DNA of 64,000 nucleotides, taken from positions 1 through 64,000 of the forward strand of contig JAZOBC010000024.1 in NCBI GenBank assembly GCA_045595795.1, in the 5' to 3' direction. This stretch comes from UMGS755 sp045595795. GTDB taxonomy: Bacteria > Bacillota > Clostridia > UBA1381 > UBA9506. The stretch's first letter is position 1, and the number at the start of each line of letters is the position of its first letter. Under the pieces are notes generated by a model that worked only from the letters and a program-made list of their open reading frames with translations, made no database searches and was not told where the DNA came from. The position numbers and the translations under genes are program-made. This document shows positions 8,084 through 17,412 of this stretch, in pieces.

Positions 8084-9175
8084 ATGAAATATCATTTTTC
8101 TGCTCATTCAGTAAGAAAACTACTGCTCTACATCGGCATTTGGCTCCTGATACTCTTGCAAGTGCTGCGCTCTGAAACCGTTATCCAAGCTACGCAAGGC
8201 GCCTTGATACTTTGCTTTAAAACGGTCATTCCATCGCTGTTTCCTTTTTTCGTACTGTCCTCGTTGCTATCCGGCAGCTTTGCCTATCACCTTGCCAGGC
8301 TTTGTTCCCCCATCATGTTCCCTATCTTTCGCGTTGGTGGTGCCGGTGCACTGCCACTTATAATGGGCATTATCAGCGGCTATCCGACCGGCGCAAAAAT
8401 CACCGCCGAGCTCTATGCATCCCGATTATTGAATCAAGACGAAGCAAAACGATTACTGCCCTTTACCAACAATTCCGGTCCCTTATTCATCATTGGTGCC
8501 ATCGGTACAGGTATGTTAAACTCTCCTACGTTGGGGTGCTTTTTATATGTCATCCATGCCCTCTGCGCGATTTTAGTGGGACTATGCATGCGGTTTTACC
8601 CGTCAAGAAATTCTTTCAGTCAAAGACGCCAAGCCGGCACACCACAACCACCTTCTGTCTCTTTATCTGATGCAATTACAAAAAGCGTGCATACCATGCT
8701 GATGGTCTGCGGATTCATTCTTTTTTTTGCCGCTGTTACTGCCTGCCTCACGCCGCTTTTAAATGCCTGCCTGCCATCATGGGCGGTCACACTGGTGCAA
8801 AGCGCGATTGAAATTACAAGGGGTGCTTCCCTCATCATACAAGGCGAGTATCCCATGCGCCTGACTTTGACTCTGCTTTCCTTTTTCATTGGCTTTGGAG
8901 GTATCAGCGTGATGATGCAGGTAGCCGGCATCCTTACCCTCTATGGCTTACCACTGAAAACCTATTGGATGGGTAAACTGCTCCACGGCATTTTTTCTGC
9001 CATTTTTGCCTATGCCGCTTTCCCCATGATTTCAGATCGCGCGGTGCCAACAATGGTTCAAAATTCACCCAATAGCCACCTCCTTGCTGAGTCATTCCCT
9101 GCGTGGTTGTCCACTGCTGCTGTGGTCATTTGCTTTCTGCTATTTTTTAAAACCAAACGGCACTTCAAAAGCTGA
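8084..9175 (+). CDS. ylbJ: Sporulation integral membrane protein YlbJ
   Basis: This 363-residue polytopic membrane protein has roughly eight hydrophobic segments and two Gate/nucleoside-recognition-like halves (FPFFVLSSLLSG... and FFIGFGGISVMMQVAGIL). The signature IMGIISGYPTGAKITAELY near residues 95-113 is characteristic of YlbJ, a protein needed for normal spore formation in Bacillus and sigma-E controlled there. The start is the ATG after AGGAGGT (8069-8075); an in-frame extension of 38 residues has no ribosome-binding site. It is divergent from yqfC, and a CATAAAC block at 8056 is a weak sigma-E-like -10 candidate. Confidence 0.92.
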   Translation: MKYHFSAHSVRKLLLYIGIWLLILLQVLRSETVIQATQGALILCFKTVIPSLFPFFVLSSLLSGSFAYHLARLCSPIMFPIFRVGGAGALPLIMGIISGYPTGAKITAELYASRLLNQDEAKRLLPFTNNSGPLFIIGAIGTGMLNSPTLGCFLYVIHALCAILVGLCMRFYPSRNSFSQRRQAGTPQPPSVSLSDAITKSVHTMLMVCGFILFFAAVTACLTPLLNACLPSWAVTLVQSAIEITRGASLIIQGEYPMRLTLTLLSFFIGFGGISVMMQVAGILTLYGLPLKTYWMGKLLHGIFSAIFAYAAFPMISDRAVPTMVQNSPNSHLLAESFPAWLSTAAVVICFLLFFKTKRHFKS

Positions 9176-9220
9176 TACAGATGCATGCTTTTTACCTAAA
9201 ATAATGTAGAAATGGAATAA

Positions 9221-9249
9221 TTGACTGTCTTTTTGCATACATATATATG
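9221..9249 (+). promoter_or_regulatory. Probable promoter of the glycogen operon
   Basis: TTGACT (9221-9226) and TATATG (9244-9249) are 17 bp apart, 38 bp before the glgB start. The -10 sits in an alternating AT/TA run, so its exact register is uncertain. Confidence 0.5.
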
Positions 9250-9286
9250 TGTGTATGTTTTACGAACCATAAAGGACGATGATGAG

Positions 9287-11194
9287 ATGACAGAACAAAA
9301 TAAATCACTTCACACAGAACTTGAACTGTTTCATAAAGGAGAGCAATTCCACGCCTATCGCTTTATGGGAGTTCATCCCGCTCAAAAAGAAACATATCGA
9401 TTTTTACTTTGGGCCCCTAACGCAAAAAGCGTCTCTGTTGTGGGTGATTTTAATGGCTGGAACCGAGACAGCCACCCCATGACAAAAATTACGGACGCTG
9501 GTATTTGGGAAGCAACCATTGGCGGCCTTTCCGACTTTGCCATGTATAAATATTCTTTGGAAACGCCTCAGGGTAAAATTCATCTGAAAGCCGATCCATA
9601 TGGTGTTCACTTTGAAACACGCCCAGGCACTGCAACAAAGATATATAACCTGACCGGCTTTCCCTGGACAGATGGGGCATATCGCAGAAAAAAACTGAAG
9701 CAAAATCCATTACAACGTCCCATGAACATCTATGAAGTGCATATTGGTTCCTGGAGACGGTATGCCGACGGTCAGTGCTTTAGCTATCAAAAGCTCGCCA
9801 GCGAGCTGATTCCTTATGTAAAACAAATGGGCTATACGCACATCGAGCTGATGCCCGTGAGTGAATATCCATATCACGGCTCCTGGGGCTATCAGGTGAC
9901 CGGTTATTATGCCCCCACCTCCCGCTATGGAACGCCTCACGACTTCATGCAGTTTGTAGATAGCTGCCATGCCGCAGGGATTGGCGTGATTATTGACTGG
10001 GTGGCAGCACATTTTCCAAAGGATGCCATGGGACTCTATGAATTTGACGGCACCTGCTGCTATGAGTATGCCGACCCCCTGATGAATGAGCATCCCGACT
10101 GGGGCACACGGATTTTTGATTATGCCCGGGGTGAGGTGCAATCCTTTTTAATCTCAAATGTGTTGTTCTTTTTAGAGCACTACCACGTAGACGGCATCCG
10201 CGTTGATGCAGTGGCCTCTATGCTCTATTTGGATTACGGCAAGCAAATGGGAAACTGGCGTCCTAATGAATATGGTGGCAACGAAAATTTGGGAGCTGTG
10301 GCGTTTTTGCAAAAGCTGAACAAAGCGGCCTATGCCTTTGACCCCTCTGTTTTAATGATTGCCGAAGAATCCACTGCCTGGCCCATGGTCACCAAACCAC
10401 CGGAAGATGGTGGTTTGGGCTTTTTGCTGAAATGGAACATGGGCTGGATGAACGACATGCTTTCCTATATGTCGAAAGACCCCTATTTTCGCAGCGGTTC
10501 TCACAACCTGATAACCTTTTCCATGACCTATGCTTTTTCAGAGAACTATGTGCTGCCCCTATCCCATGATGAGGTTGTGCACGGCAAATGTTCCTTGATT
10601 CAAAAAATGCCGGGAGGCTACGAGCAAAAATTTGCAAATCTGCGAGCTTTCTTGGCCTATCAGATGGCCCACCCCGGCAAAAAACTCTTATTTATGGGCG
10701 GTGAATTTGCCCAGTTTATTGAGTGGAATTATCAAAAAGAACTGGATTGGCTGCTGCTGGATTATGATTATCATCGCAAGTTCCACATTTTTGTGAAAAC
10801 CCTGAATCAACTATATATAAAAAAATCGCCTCTTTGGCAGGTTGATGATAGCTGGGAGGGATTTACGTGGATTGTCACAGATGATTATACCCAGAATATT
10901 CTCGCCTTTATCCGTCGTGACAAAAAAGGAAAAGAGCTGCTTTGTGTCTTTAATTTTTCTCCTGTTCTGCGGGAAAATTATCGCTTAGGCATGCCCCATC
11001 CCTCGCGGATACACTGTATTTTTTCTTCTGACGATTTGCTATTTGGCGGTGAGGGCACCAAGCTGAAATCAGCGACCACAAAAGCTCTTCCCTCTCATGG
11101 CTTTGACCAGAGCCTAATTGTAACGGTGGCTCCCATGTCTGCCGCTTATTATAATGTGAAGCATTTAGAAATACAAAAAGGAGATGAAGCATGA
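9287..11194 (+). CDS. glgB: 1,4-alpha-glucan branching enzyme
   Basis: The 635-residue GH13 enzyme cuts alpha-1,4 chains and re-attaches them as alpha-1,6 branches of glycogen. An N-terminal CBM48 (LLWAPNAKSVSVVGDFNGW) precedes the (beta/alpha)8 barrel. Catalytic residues are visible: nucleophile Asp in DGIRVDAV (about residue 306), acid/base Glu in IAEESTAWP (about 359) and stabilising Asp in LSHDEVVHGK (about 427). The start is the ATG at 9287, ten bases after AAAGGA; the in-frame upstream extension is unconserved. The stop overlaps the glgC start by four bases. It is the first gene of glgB-C-D-A-P. Confidence 0.97.
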   Translation: MTEQNKSLHTELELFHKGEQFHAYRFMGVHPAQKETYRFLLWAPNAKSVSVVGDFNGWNRDSHPMTKITDAGIWEATIGGLSDFAMYKYSLETPQGKIHLKADPYGVHFETRPGTATKIYNLTGFPWTDGAYRRKKLKQNPLQRPMNIYEVHIGSWRRYADGQCFSYQKLASELIPYVKQMGYTHIELMPVSEYPYHGSWGYQVTGYYAPTSRYGTPHDFMQFVDSCHAAGIGVIIDWVAAHFPKDAMGLYEFDGTCCYEYADPLMNEHPDWGTRIFDYARGEVQSFLISNVLFFLEHYHVDGIRVDAVASMLYLDYGKQMGNWRPNEYGGNENLGAVAFLQKLNKAAYAFDPSVLMIAEESTAWPMVTKPPEDGGLGFLLKWNMGWMNDMLSYMSKDPYFRSGSHNLITFSMTYAFSENYVLPLSHDEVVHGKCSLIQKMPGGYEQKFANLRAFLAYQMAHPGKKLLFMGGEFAQFIEWNYQKELDWLLLDYDYHRKFHIFVKTLNQLYIKKSPLWQVDDSWEGFTWIVTDDYTQNILAFIRRDKKGKELLCVFNFSPVLRENYRLGMPHPSRIHCIFSSDDLLFGGEGTKLKSATTKALPSHGFDQSLIVTVAPMSAAYYNVKHLEIQKGDEA

Positions 11195-12351
11195 TGGCTG
11201 GAAAGAAATGTATTGCCATGCTGCTGGCCGGCGGTCAGGGCAGCCGTTTGGGGGCCTTGACGCGAAACATCGCCAAGCCGGCAGTGCCCTTTGGCGGCAA
11301 ATACCGAATTATTGATTTCACACTGTCAAACTGTGTGAACTCAGGTATCGACACTGTGGGCGTTCTGACACAGTATAAGCCCTTAGAGCTCAATGAATAT
11401 ATTGGCAACGGACAGCCCTGGGGCTTAGATCGCAACCGCGGGGGCGTGCATATTCTACAGCCTTATACCAAGATTAACTCCAAATCCTGGTATGAGGGAA
11501 CTGCCAATGCCATTTTTCAAAACATTCGCTTTATTGAGCGCTATAATCCCACAAACGTTGTGGTGCTTTCCGGCGATCATATTTATAAAATGGATTACAG
11601 AGTGCTCATCAGCTTTCATGAGGAACATCATGCAGACTGCACCATTGCAGTCATTGATGTGCCAATACAGGAGGCCTCACGTTTCGGCATTATGAATGCA
11701 GATGATAGTGGCAGAATTTTAGAATTTGAAGAAAAACCCAAGCACCCCAAAAGCACAAAAGCCTCTATGGGGGTTTATGTGTTCCGTTGGGATGTGCTGA
11801 AAAAATATTTGGTGGAAGACGACAAGCAAGAAAAATCGGCTCATGACTTTGGAAAAAACATTATTCCCGCTATGCTTGTCGACAAAAAACGACTGTTTTG
11901 CCGTGAATTTGATGGTTACTGGAAAGATGTGGGTACCACTGAAAGTCTGTGGGAAGCCAATATGGACGTGCTTAGTCCGGACTGCGGCCTGAATTTAGAC
12001 GATGACGACTTGCGCATTTATGCCCGCAATTATGAAAGTCCACCCACCTACATTGAAGAAAGTGCCGTGCTGGAAAATTCTATGATTACAAAAGGCTGCT
12101 ACATTGGTGGTCTCATACGTCATTCCATTATTTCAAGCGATTGCCGGATTGAGGCAGGCGCACAAGTCATCGACTCGGTACTGTTCCCCGGAACCATTGT
12201 GAAAACAGGTGCGGTGGTACGCCATGCCATCGTCGGGCAGGGCGCCATCATTGAAGAAAATTGTCATGTAGGAAGTGACACAAAGGATAGCGAAATTCCA
12301 GAAATCACCGTCATTGGCGATAAAAAGAAAATCAGCGGAAAAACGGCATAG
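11191..12351 (+). CDS. glgC: Glucose-1-phosphate adenylyltransferase, catalytic subunit
   Basis: The 386-residue enzyme makes ADP-glucose from ATP and glucose-1-phosphate, the committed step of glycogen synthesis. The nucleotidyltransferase signature LLAGGQGSRLGALT, the substrate-binding segment GTANAIFQN, the catalytic GDHIYKMDY and the glucose-1-P segment FEEKPKHPKS are all intact. The C-terminal third is a left-handed beta-helix of hexapeptide repeats. The start ATG overlaps the glgB stop (ATGA), indicating coupling. It is followed at once by the glgD paralogue, which together with GlgC forms the hetero-oligomer typical of Bacilli and Clostridia. Confidence 0.97.
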   Translation: MMAGKKCIAMLLAGGQGSRLGALTRNIAKPAVPFGGKYRIIDFTLSNCVNSGIDTVGVLTQYKPLELNEYIGNGQPWGLDRNRGGVHILQPYTKINSKSWYEGTANAIFQNIRFIERYNPTNVVVLSGDHIYKMDYRVLISFHEEHHADCTIAVIDVPIQEASRFGIMNADDSGRILEFEEKPKHPKSTKASMGVYVFRWDVLKKYLVEDDKQEKSAHDFGKNIIPAMLVDKKRLFCREFDGYWKDVGTTESLWEANMDVLSPDCGLNLDDDDLRIYARNYESPPTYIEESAVLENSMITKGCYIGGLIRHSIISSDCRIEAGAQVIDSVLFPGTIVKTGAVVRHAIVGQGAIIEENCHVGSDTKDSEIPEITVIGDKKKISGKTA

Positions 12352-12367
12352 AAAGGAGGCCACAGCC

Positions 12368-13480
12368 ATGGACATGATGGGCATTATTTTTTCAAATATT
12401 TACGATGAGCGTTTAGGAGAAATCACCGCACAAAGAACATTGGCCTCACTGCCCTTTGGTGGCCGATATCGACTCATTGACTTCGTTCTTTCCAACATGG
12501 TCAATTCCGGCATCACCAACGTGGGCGTGATTACCAAGCAAAACTATCAGTCTTTAATGGACCATTTAGGAAACGGGAAGGAATGGGACCTCGATAGAAA
12601 GGTTGACGGACTTTTTATTCTCCCTCCTTTCGGTCAGGGACAAAAAAGTATTTACCGCGGCAAAATTGAAGCCCTGTGGGGTACACTGCGGTTTTTAGAA
12701 CGTTCCAATGAAGAATATGTGTTGCTGGCAGATGCCAACATTATTTGCAACATCGACTACCGCGAGCTTTTAAAAAGGCACATTGACTCCGGTGCACAAA
12801 TCAGCATGATTACCAAGCGGGAAGAAATCACCGGTCTCCACGATTCTCGGGATTTGGTGGTGCGAAGTGATTATCATGGAAAAGTGGCAGAAGTGCTGAT
12901 TCATTACAGCATCCCCGGCACCGTTAGCTGCGGCATTGGCATGTATATTATGAAGCGCCGGTTTTTGATTGAACTGCTGAAGGAATCTCATTCTTACAGT
13001 CTGGTAGATTTTGAACGGGAAATCATTCAGGCGAAATGCGGCATTTTAGACATTGCCAACTTAGAGTTTGATGGACTGATTCTTCGCATTGACAGCGTTA
13101 ACAAATACTTTTCTGCCAACATGGCGCTGTTATCTTCCAAAATTCGCGACGAAATTTTCACCCGTCACGGTCAGGTTTATACCAAAGTCCGCGACGAGGT
13201 TCCCTCTCGCTATCACAAGGGCTGCAAACTGAAAAACAGCCTGATTGCCGATGGCTGCACAATCTACGGCGAAGTGGAAAATTCCATTTTGTTCAGGGGC
13301 GTCACCATAGGAGCCGGTGCAAAAATCAAAAACTGCATTTTAATGCAGGATACAAAAATTGAAGAAAATGTGGAGCTTGACTACACCATCTGCGATAAAG
13401 ATGTAACCGTAACACAGGGCAGATTGTTAGTGGGCGCGCCGGCACACCAGATTATTATTACAAAAGGAAAAGTCGTGTAA
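12368..13480 (+). CDS. glgD: GlgD, regulatory subunit of ADP-glucose pyrophosphorylase
   Basis: The 370-residue GlgC paralogue keeps the overall nucleotidyltransferase plus beta-helix layout (PFGGRYRLIDFVLSNMVNSG) but has lost the N-terminal GGxGxRL loop. It also carries LADANIICNIDY where GlgC has the catalytic GDHIYKMDY, so it is expected to be non-catalytic and to modulate GlgC. The start chosen is ATG 12368, eight bases after AAAGGAGG; an overlapping 31-residue in-frame extension into glgC is not credible. It lies sixteen bases after glgC. Confidence 0.95.
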   Translation: MDMMGIIFSNIYDERLGEITAQRTLASLPFGGRYRLIDFVLSNMVNSGITNVGVITKQNYQSLMDHLGNGKEWDLDRKVDGLFILPPFGQGQKSIYRGKIEALWGTLRFLERSNEEYVLLADANIICNIDYRELLKRHIDSGAQISMITKREEITGLHDSRDLVVRSDYHGKVAEVLIHYSIPGTVSCGIGMYIMKRRFLIELLKESHSYSLVDFEREIIQAKCGILDIANLEFDGLILRIDSVNKYFSANMALLSSKIRDEIFTRHGQVYTKVRDEVPSRYHKGCKLKNSLIADGCTIYGEVENSILFRGVTIGAGAKIKNCILMQDTKIEENVELDYTICDKDVTVTQGRLLVGAPAHQIIITKGKVV

Positions 13481-13506
13481 CATGACCACACAAAAGGAGG
13501 AAAAGC

Positions 13507-14931
13507 GTGAACGTTTTATTTGCATCAGCAGAAGCTGCACCCTATATTAAAATTGGCGGCTTGGGCGATGTTGCCTATGCCCTGCCAAAAGAGCTCTCAA
13601 ATGACAGCGACATGCATGTTGCTGTTGTTTTGCCACTCTATCGCTCCATTAAGGAGCGTTTTGGTCATGAACTGACTTATCTGACAAACTTTACGGTCCC
13701 ACTTGCCTGGCGGCAGCTTTACTGCGGTATTTTTTGCGCTAACCAAGGAAGCGTGACCTATTATTTCATAGACAATGAATATTATTTTTTCCGCGATTCG
13801 GTTTATGGTGAATACGATGACGGCGAGCGGTATGCTTTTTTTGCAAAGGCAGTTCTGGAAATGCTACAGCATATTGACTTTCGTCCCGATATCATTCATG
13901 CAAACGACTGGCAATGCGCCTTAATTCCTCTGTTTTTAAAGGCCTTTTATGGTGGTCTCGACCAATACCTGCCCATAAAAACTATGTTTACCATACATAA
14001 CATAGAATATCAGGGGCAAACACCTTTTTCCTTTGCCGAAGAGGTGCTCGGATTGCCACCGGAATACATGGGTGCAATCACCTATGACGGCTGCCTGAAT
14101 TTTATGTTTTCTGCCCTTTGCCTGGCAGACAAGGTAACAACTGTTTCAAACACCTATGCCCACGAATTGCAAATGCCCTACTTTGGACGGGAAATGAGCA
14201 TCGTTCTTTCCGGCATTGCCTATAAATTCTGCGGCATAACAAACGGCATCGACACGCAGCTTTTCAATCCACAAACCGACCCGCATCTCTACCATAAATA
14301 CAGCACCAAGGCCATGGGCGGTAAAAAAATAGGCAAACGACGCCTGCGGGAATATTTAGGGCTTGCGCAGGATGAGGAAGCACCCATTTTATCTGTCGTC
14401 AGCCGTTTGGTGGGCCACAAGGGCATGGATCTCATTGAATATGTCCGCCACGAACTGATGAAAAGGCGGGTGCAACTCATTGTGCTGGGCACCGGCGATG
14501 CACAGTATGAAAACATGTTCCGTGAGCTTGCTTATCAATATCCCGGTATGGTCAGCGCCAACATTCGCTTTGACAGCGACCTGGCTTCTAAAATTTATGC
14601 CGCCTCTGATTTATTCTTGATGCCCTCAAAAAGCGAGCCATGTGGTCTTTCTCAAATGATTGCCATGCGCTATGGTGCCATTCCTATTGTTCGGGAAACC
14701 GGTGGATTAAAAGACACCGTCTGGCCCATTGACCCGACGTCAGCTCAGGGTAGAGGCTTCACTTTTAAAAGCTATAATGCACATGACATGTTAAACGCCA
14801 TTGACCGAGCTCTTCATTTTTATTACGAACAAAAAACAGAATATAAACGCATTGTCCGTTCCAACATGGAAACGGACTTCGGTTGGAGAGATGCCGCAGA
14901 GCTATATAAAGGCATCTATCGCTCCATGTAA
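13507..14931 (+). CDS. glgA: Glycogen synthase (ADP-glucose dependent, GT5)
   Basis: The 474-residue GT-B enzyme elongates alpha-1,4-glucan from ADP-glucose. The N-terminal ADP-glucose loop is KIGGLGDVAYALP (residues 15-27). The C-terminal nucleotide-binding part contains SRLVGHKGMDLI and the retaining-enzyme motif SEPCGLSQMIAMRYG followed by ETGGLKDTV. The GTG start follows AAAGGAGG closely. It shares the operon with glgB, C, D and glgP, giving synthesis and degradation of glycogen in one transcript. Confidence 0.97.
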   Translation: MNVLFASAEAAPYIKIGGLGDVAYALPKELSNDSDMHVAVVLPLYRSIKERFGHELTYLTNFTVPLAWRQLYCGIFCANQGSVTYYFIDNEYYFFRDSVYGEYDDGERYAFFAKAVLEMLQHIDFRPDIIHANDWQCALIPLFLKAFYGGLDQYLPIKTMFTIHNIEYQGQTPFSFAEEVLGLPPEYMGAITYDGCLNFMFSALCLADKVTTVSNTYAHELQMPYFGREMSIVLSGIAYKFCGITNGIDTQLFNPQTDPHLYHKYSTKAMGGKKIGKRRLREYLGLAQDEEAPILSVVSRLVGHKGMDLIEYVRHELMKRRVQLIVLGTGDAQYENMFRELAYQYPGMVSANIRFDSDLASKIYAASDLFLMPSKSEPCGLSQMIAMRYGAIPIVRETGGLKDTVWPIDPTSAQGRGFTFKSYNAHDMLNAIDRALHFYYEQKTEYKRIVRSNMETDFGWRDAAELYKGIYRSM

Positions 14932-14982
14932 AAATTGTCATTATGTTTGGCCGCAGCAAGTAAGCGGCAGAAAGGCAGAGCT

Positions 14983-17400
14983 ATGTTACAGTTTGACAAA
15001 GCAGCACTTAAAACAAGAATTGAAGAAACCATGATGCGCCGTTTCGGCTGCACACCGGAGGAAGCAACACAAATCCAGTTCTATAAAGCCGTATGCATGA
15101 TGCTCAGAGAAATGCTGGCTGAGCTGGAAAGCTCCTATGTATCTAAGATTAAAAAACAAAAGGCGAAGCAGGTTTATTATATGTCTATGGAGTTTCTCAC
15201 AGGCCCTTCCCTCAAAAACCACGCGTTTAATTTGGGAGTGACCGATGCCTTACGGGAAGCCCTTTCAGACTATGAGATTTCCTTAGAAAATCTATGTGAC
15301 TTAGAGCCGGACCCAGGTCTGGGAAATGGTGGCTTGGGCCGTCTTGCCTCTTGTTATTTAGATGCCCTGACAAACCAGGCCGTTCCTGCCACGGGCTTTT
15401 CTATTCGCTATGAGTTCGGCATTTTCAGACAAAAAATTGTTGACGGCTGGCAAATGGAATTTCCTGATAACTGGTTGGAAATGGGTGATGTGTGGCTCAT
15501 GCCCCGAAAAGAAGATGAAGTGAAGATCAGCTTTGGCGGGCATGTAAGTGAGCACTGGGAAAACGGCAAAAACACAGTCACATACCACGACGCTGCCACC
15601 GTTTTGGCAGTGCCTTATGATATGCTGATATCAGGCTATAAAACCGATGCTGTCAACCGGTTGGTTCTCTGGAGTGCCCAGTCCGCCGACCGACTGGATA
15701 TGGACTTGTTTTCGCGGGGTGAGCACGTGCGGGCCATGGAAGAAAATTCCCGGGCAGAGGCCATCTCAAAGGTACTCTATCCGGCTGATGACCACTATCA
15801 GGGCAAGGAGCTGCGACTCAAGCAACAATATCTCTTGGTCAGTGCATCTCTGCAAAGCATTATGAAGGACTTTTTCCGCAAAACAGATGACCTCTCCCAA
15901 TTGCCGGAGCTGGTGGCCATTCACATTAATGATACGCACCCTTCCCTATGCGTGCCGGAGCTGATGCGTATTTTAATGGATGACCATGGACTTGATTGGG
16001 AAAGCGCATGGAACTTAACCTCTAAAACTCTGACCTATACCAATCATACTATTATGAGTGAGGCTTTAGAGGTGTGGCCTGTTTCTCTGTTTTCCTCTTT
16101 GCTTCCCCGTATTTATCAAATCGTGTGCGAGATTGACCGCCGCTTTTTAGTCTTTTTAAATGAGCAATATGGTGGAGACACGGCAAAAATCAATTATATG
16201 AAAATTTTAGAAAACGACCGGGTGAAAATGGCAAACCTCTGTCTTTGCTGCTGTCACAAGGTGAACGGCGTTTCCGCCTTGCATTCGCAGATTTTAAAAG
16301 AGGATGTTTTTCGTGATTTTCATCAGGTGATGCCCGGCAAATTTTTAAATGTCACCAACGGAATCGCCTACCGTCGTTGGCTGTGTCAGGCGAATCCCGA
16401 CCTGACAGAACTGCTCCTTGAGCTCATTGGAGAGGGCTTTTTACAAGATGCAGAGCGGCTAAAGGATTTAAGAAAATATCGTGATGATGCTTCTGTGCTG
16501 GATCGCCTGCAAAAAATCAAGCTGAAAAATAAGTTGCGCCTTGTTTCCTATATTGAGTCTCACAACGGCATCTTAGTAGACCCTGCTTCTCTGTTTGATG
16601 TGCAGGTAAAGCGACTGCATGAATATAAACGGCAACTGTTAAATGCGCTGCATATCCTATATTTATACCATAGCTTACTAGAAAACCCAAACCAAGATTT
16701 TCAGCCCCGCACCTTTATTTTTGGTGCCAAAGCCTCGGCAGGGTACCAAATGGCAAAGCAAATCATTCGGTTCATTCATTCCATTGCCGCTGAGGTAAAC
16801 GCGAATCCCATCACCCGCGACCGACTGAAGGTGGTGTTTATGGAGGATTACCGCGTTTCTCTGGCCGAACTGATTATTCCTGCTGCTGAAATTTCTGAGC
16901 AAATTTCTGTTGCCGGCAAGGAAGCCTCCGGCACAGGAAACATGAAGCTGATGATTAACGGTGCTGTCACATTGGGTACTTTAGATGGTGCCAACGTGGA
17001 AATTCGTGAGGCTGTGGGCGATGAAAATATTTTTCTCTTCGGCATGACGGCTGACCGTGTGGCTCTCCGCCTGCGAGAAGGCTATCATCCCGGGCGCATC
17101 ATTGAACAGGATAGTGCGGTGAGAAAGGCTATTCAATATATGGAGCAAGGCGTTGGGGGTGCTCATTTTCCGGAGCTAATTCACGCACTCACAGGGTTAG
17201 GGCAAGACCCTTACATGACTCTGGCAGACTTTACGGATTATCACAGGGCACAGCAAAAGGTGCAAACCACCTATGCAGACCGCAATCACTTCAATCGTAT
17301 GTCACTTGAAAATATTGCCGGCGCCGGCATTTTTTCCTCTGACCGAAGCGTCAGTGAATATTGCCGCAATATCTGGCATGTAGAAAGCCTAAAGAAATGA
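14983..17400 (+). CDS. glgP: Glycogen/maltodextrin phosphorylase
   Basis: The 805-residue PLP-dependent phosphorylase releases glucose-1-phosphate from glycogen ends. Visible motifs include LGNGGLGRLASCYLDAL near residue 110, DTHPSL in the middle, and the PLP site EASGTGNMKLMINGA with the Schiff-base lysine at about residue 655. An ATG with the modest site AAAGGCAGAG upstream was preferred over an in-frame start 16 residues earlier that lacks conservation. It ends 12 bp before the amylase-type gene, so glycogen mobilisation is co-transcribed with synthesis. Confidence 0.96.
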   Translation: MLQFDKAALKTRIEETMMRRFGCTPEEATQIQFYKAVCMMLREMLAELESSYVSKIKKQKAKQVYYMSMEFLTGPSLKNHAFNLGVTDALREALSDYEISLENLCDLEPDPGLGNGGLGRLASCYLDALTNQAVPATGFSIRYEFGIFRQKIVDGWQMEFPDNWLEMGDVWLMPRKEDEVKISFGGHVSEHWENGKNTVTYHDAATVLAVPYDMLISGYKTDAVNRLVLWSAQSADRLDMDLFSRGEHVRAMEENSRAEAISKVLYPADDHYQGKELRLKQQYLLVSASLQSIMKDFFRKTDDLSQLPELVAIHINDTHPSLCVPELMRILMDDHGLDWESAWNLTSKTLTYTNHTIMSEALEVWPVSLFSSLLPRIYQIVCEIDRRFLVFLNEQYGGDTAKINYMKILENDRVKMANLCLCCCHKVNGVSALHSQILKEDVFRDFHQVMPGKFLNVTNGIAYRRWLCQANPDLTELLLELIGEGFLQDAERLKDLRKYRDDASVLDRLQKIKLKNKLRLVSYIESHNGILVDPASLFDVQVKRLHEYKRQLLNALHILYLYHSLLENPNQDFQPRTFIFGAKASAGYQMAKQIIRFIHSIAAEVNANPITRDRLKVVFMEDYRVSLAELIIPAAEISEQISVAGKEASGTGNMKLMINGAVTLGTLDGANVEIREAVGDENIFLFGMTADRVALRLREGYHPGRIIEQDSAVRKAIQYMEQGVGGAHFPELIHALTGLGQDPYMTLADFTDYHRAQQKVQTTYADRNHFNRMSLENIAGAGIFSSDRSVSEYCRNIWHVESLKK

Positions 17401-17412
17401 GGGAATGCTTCT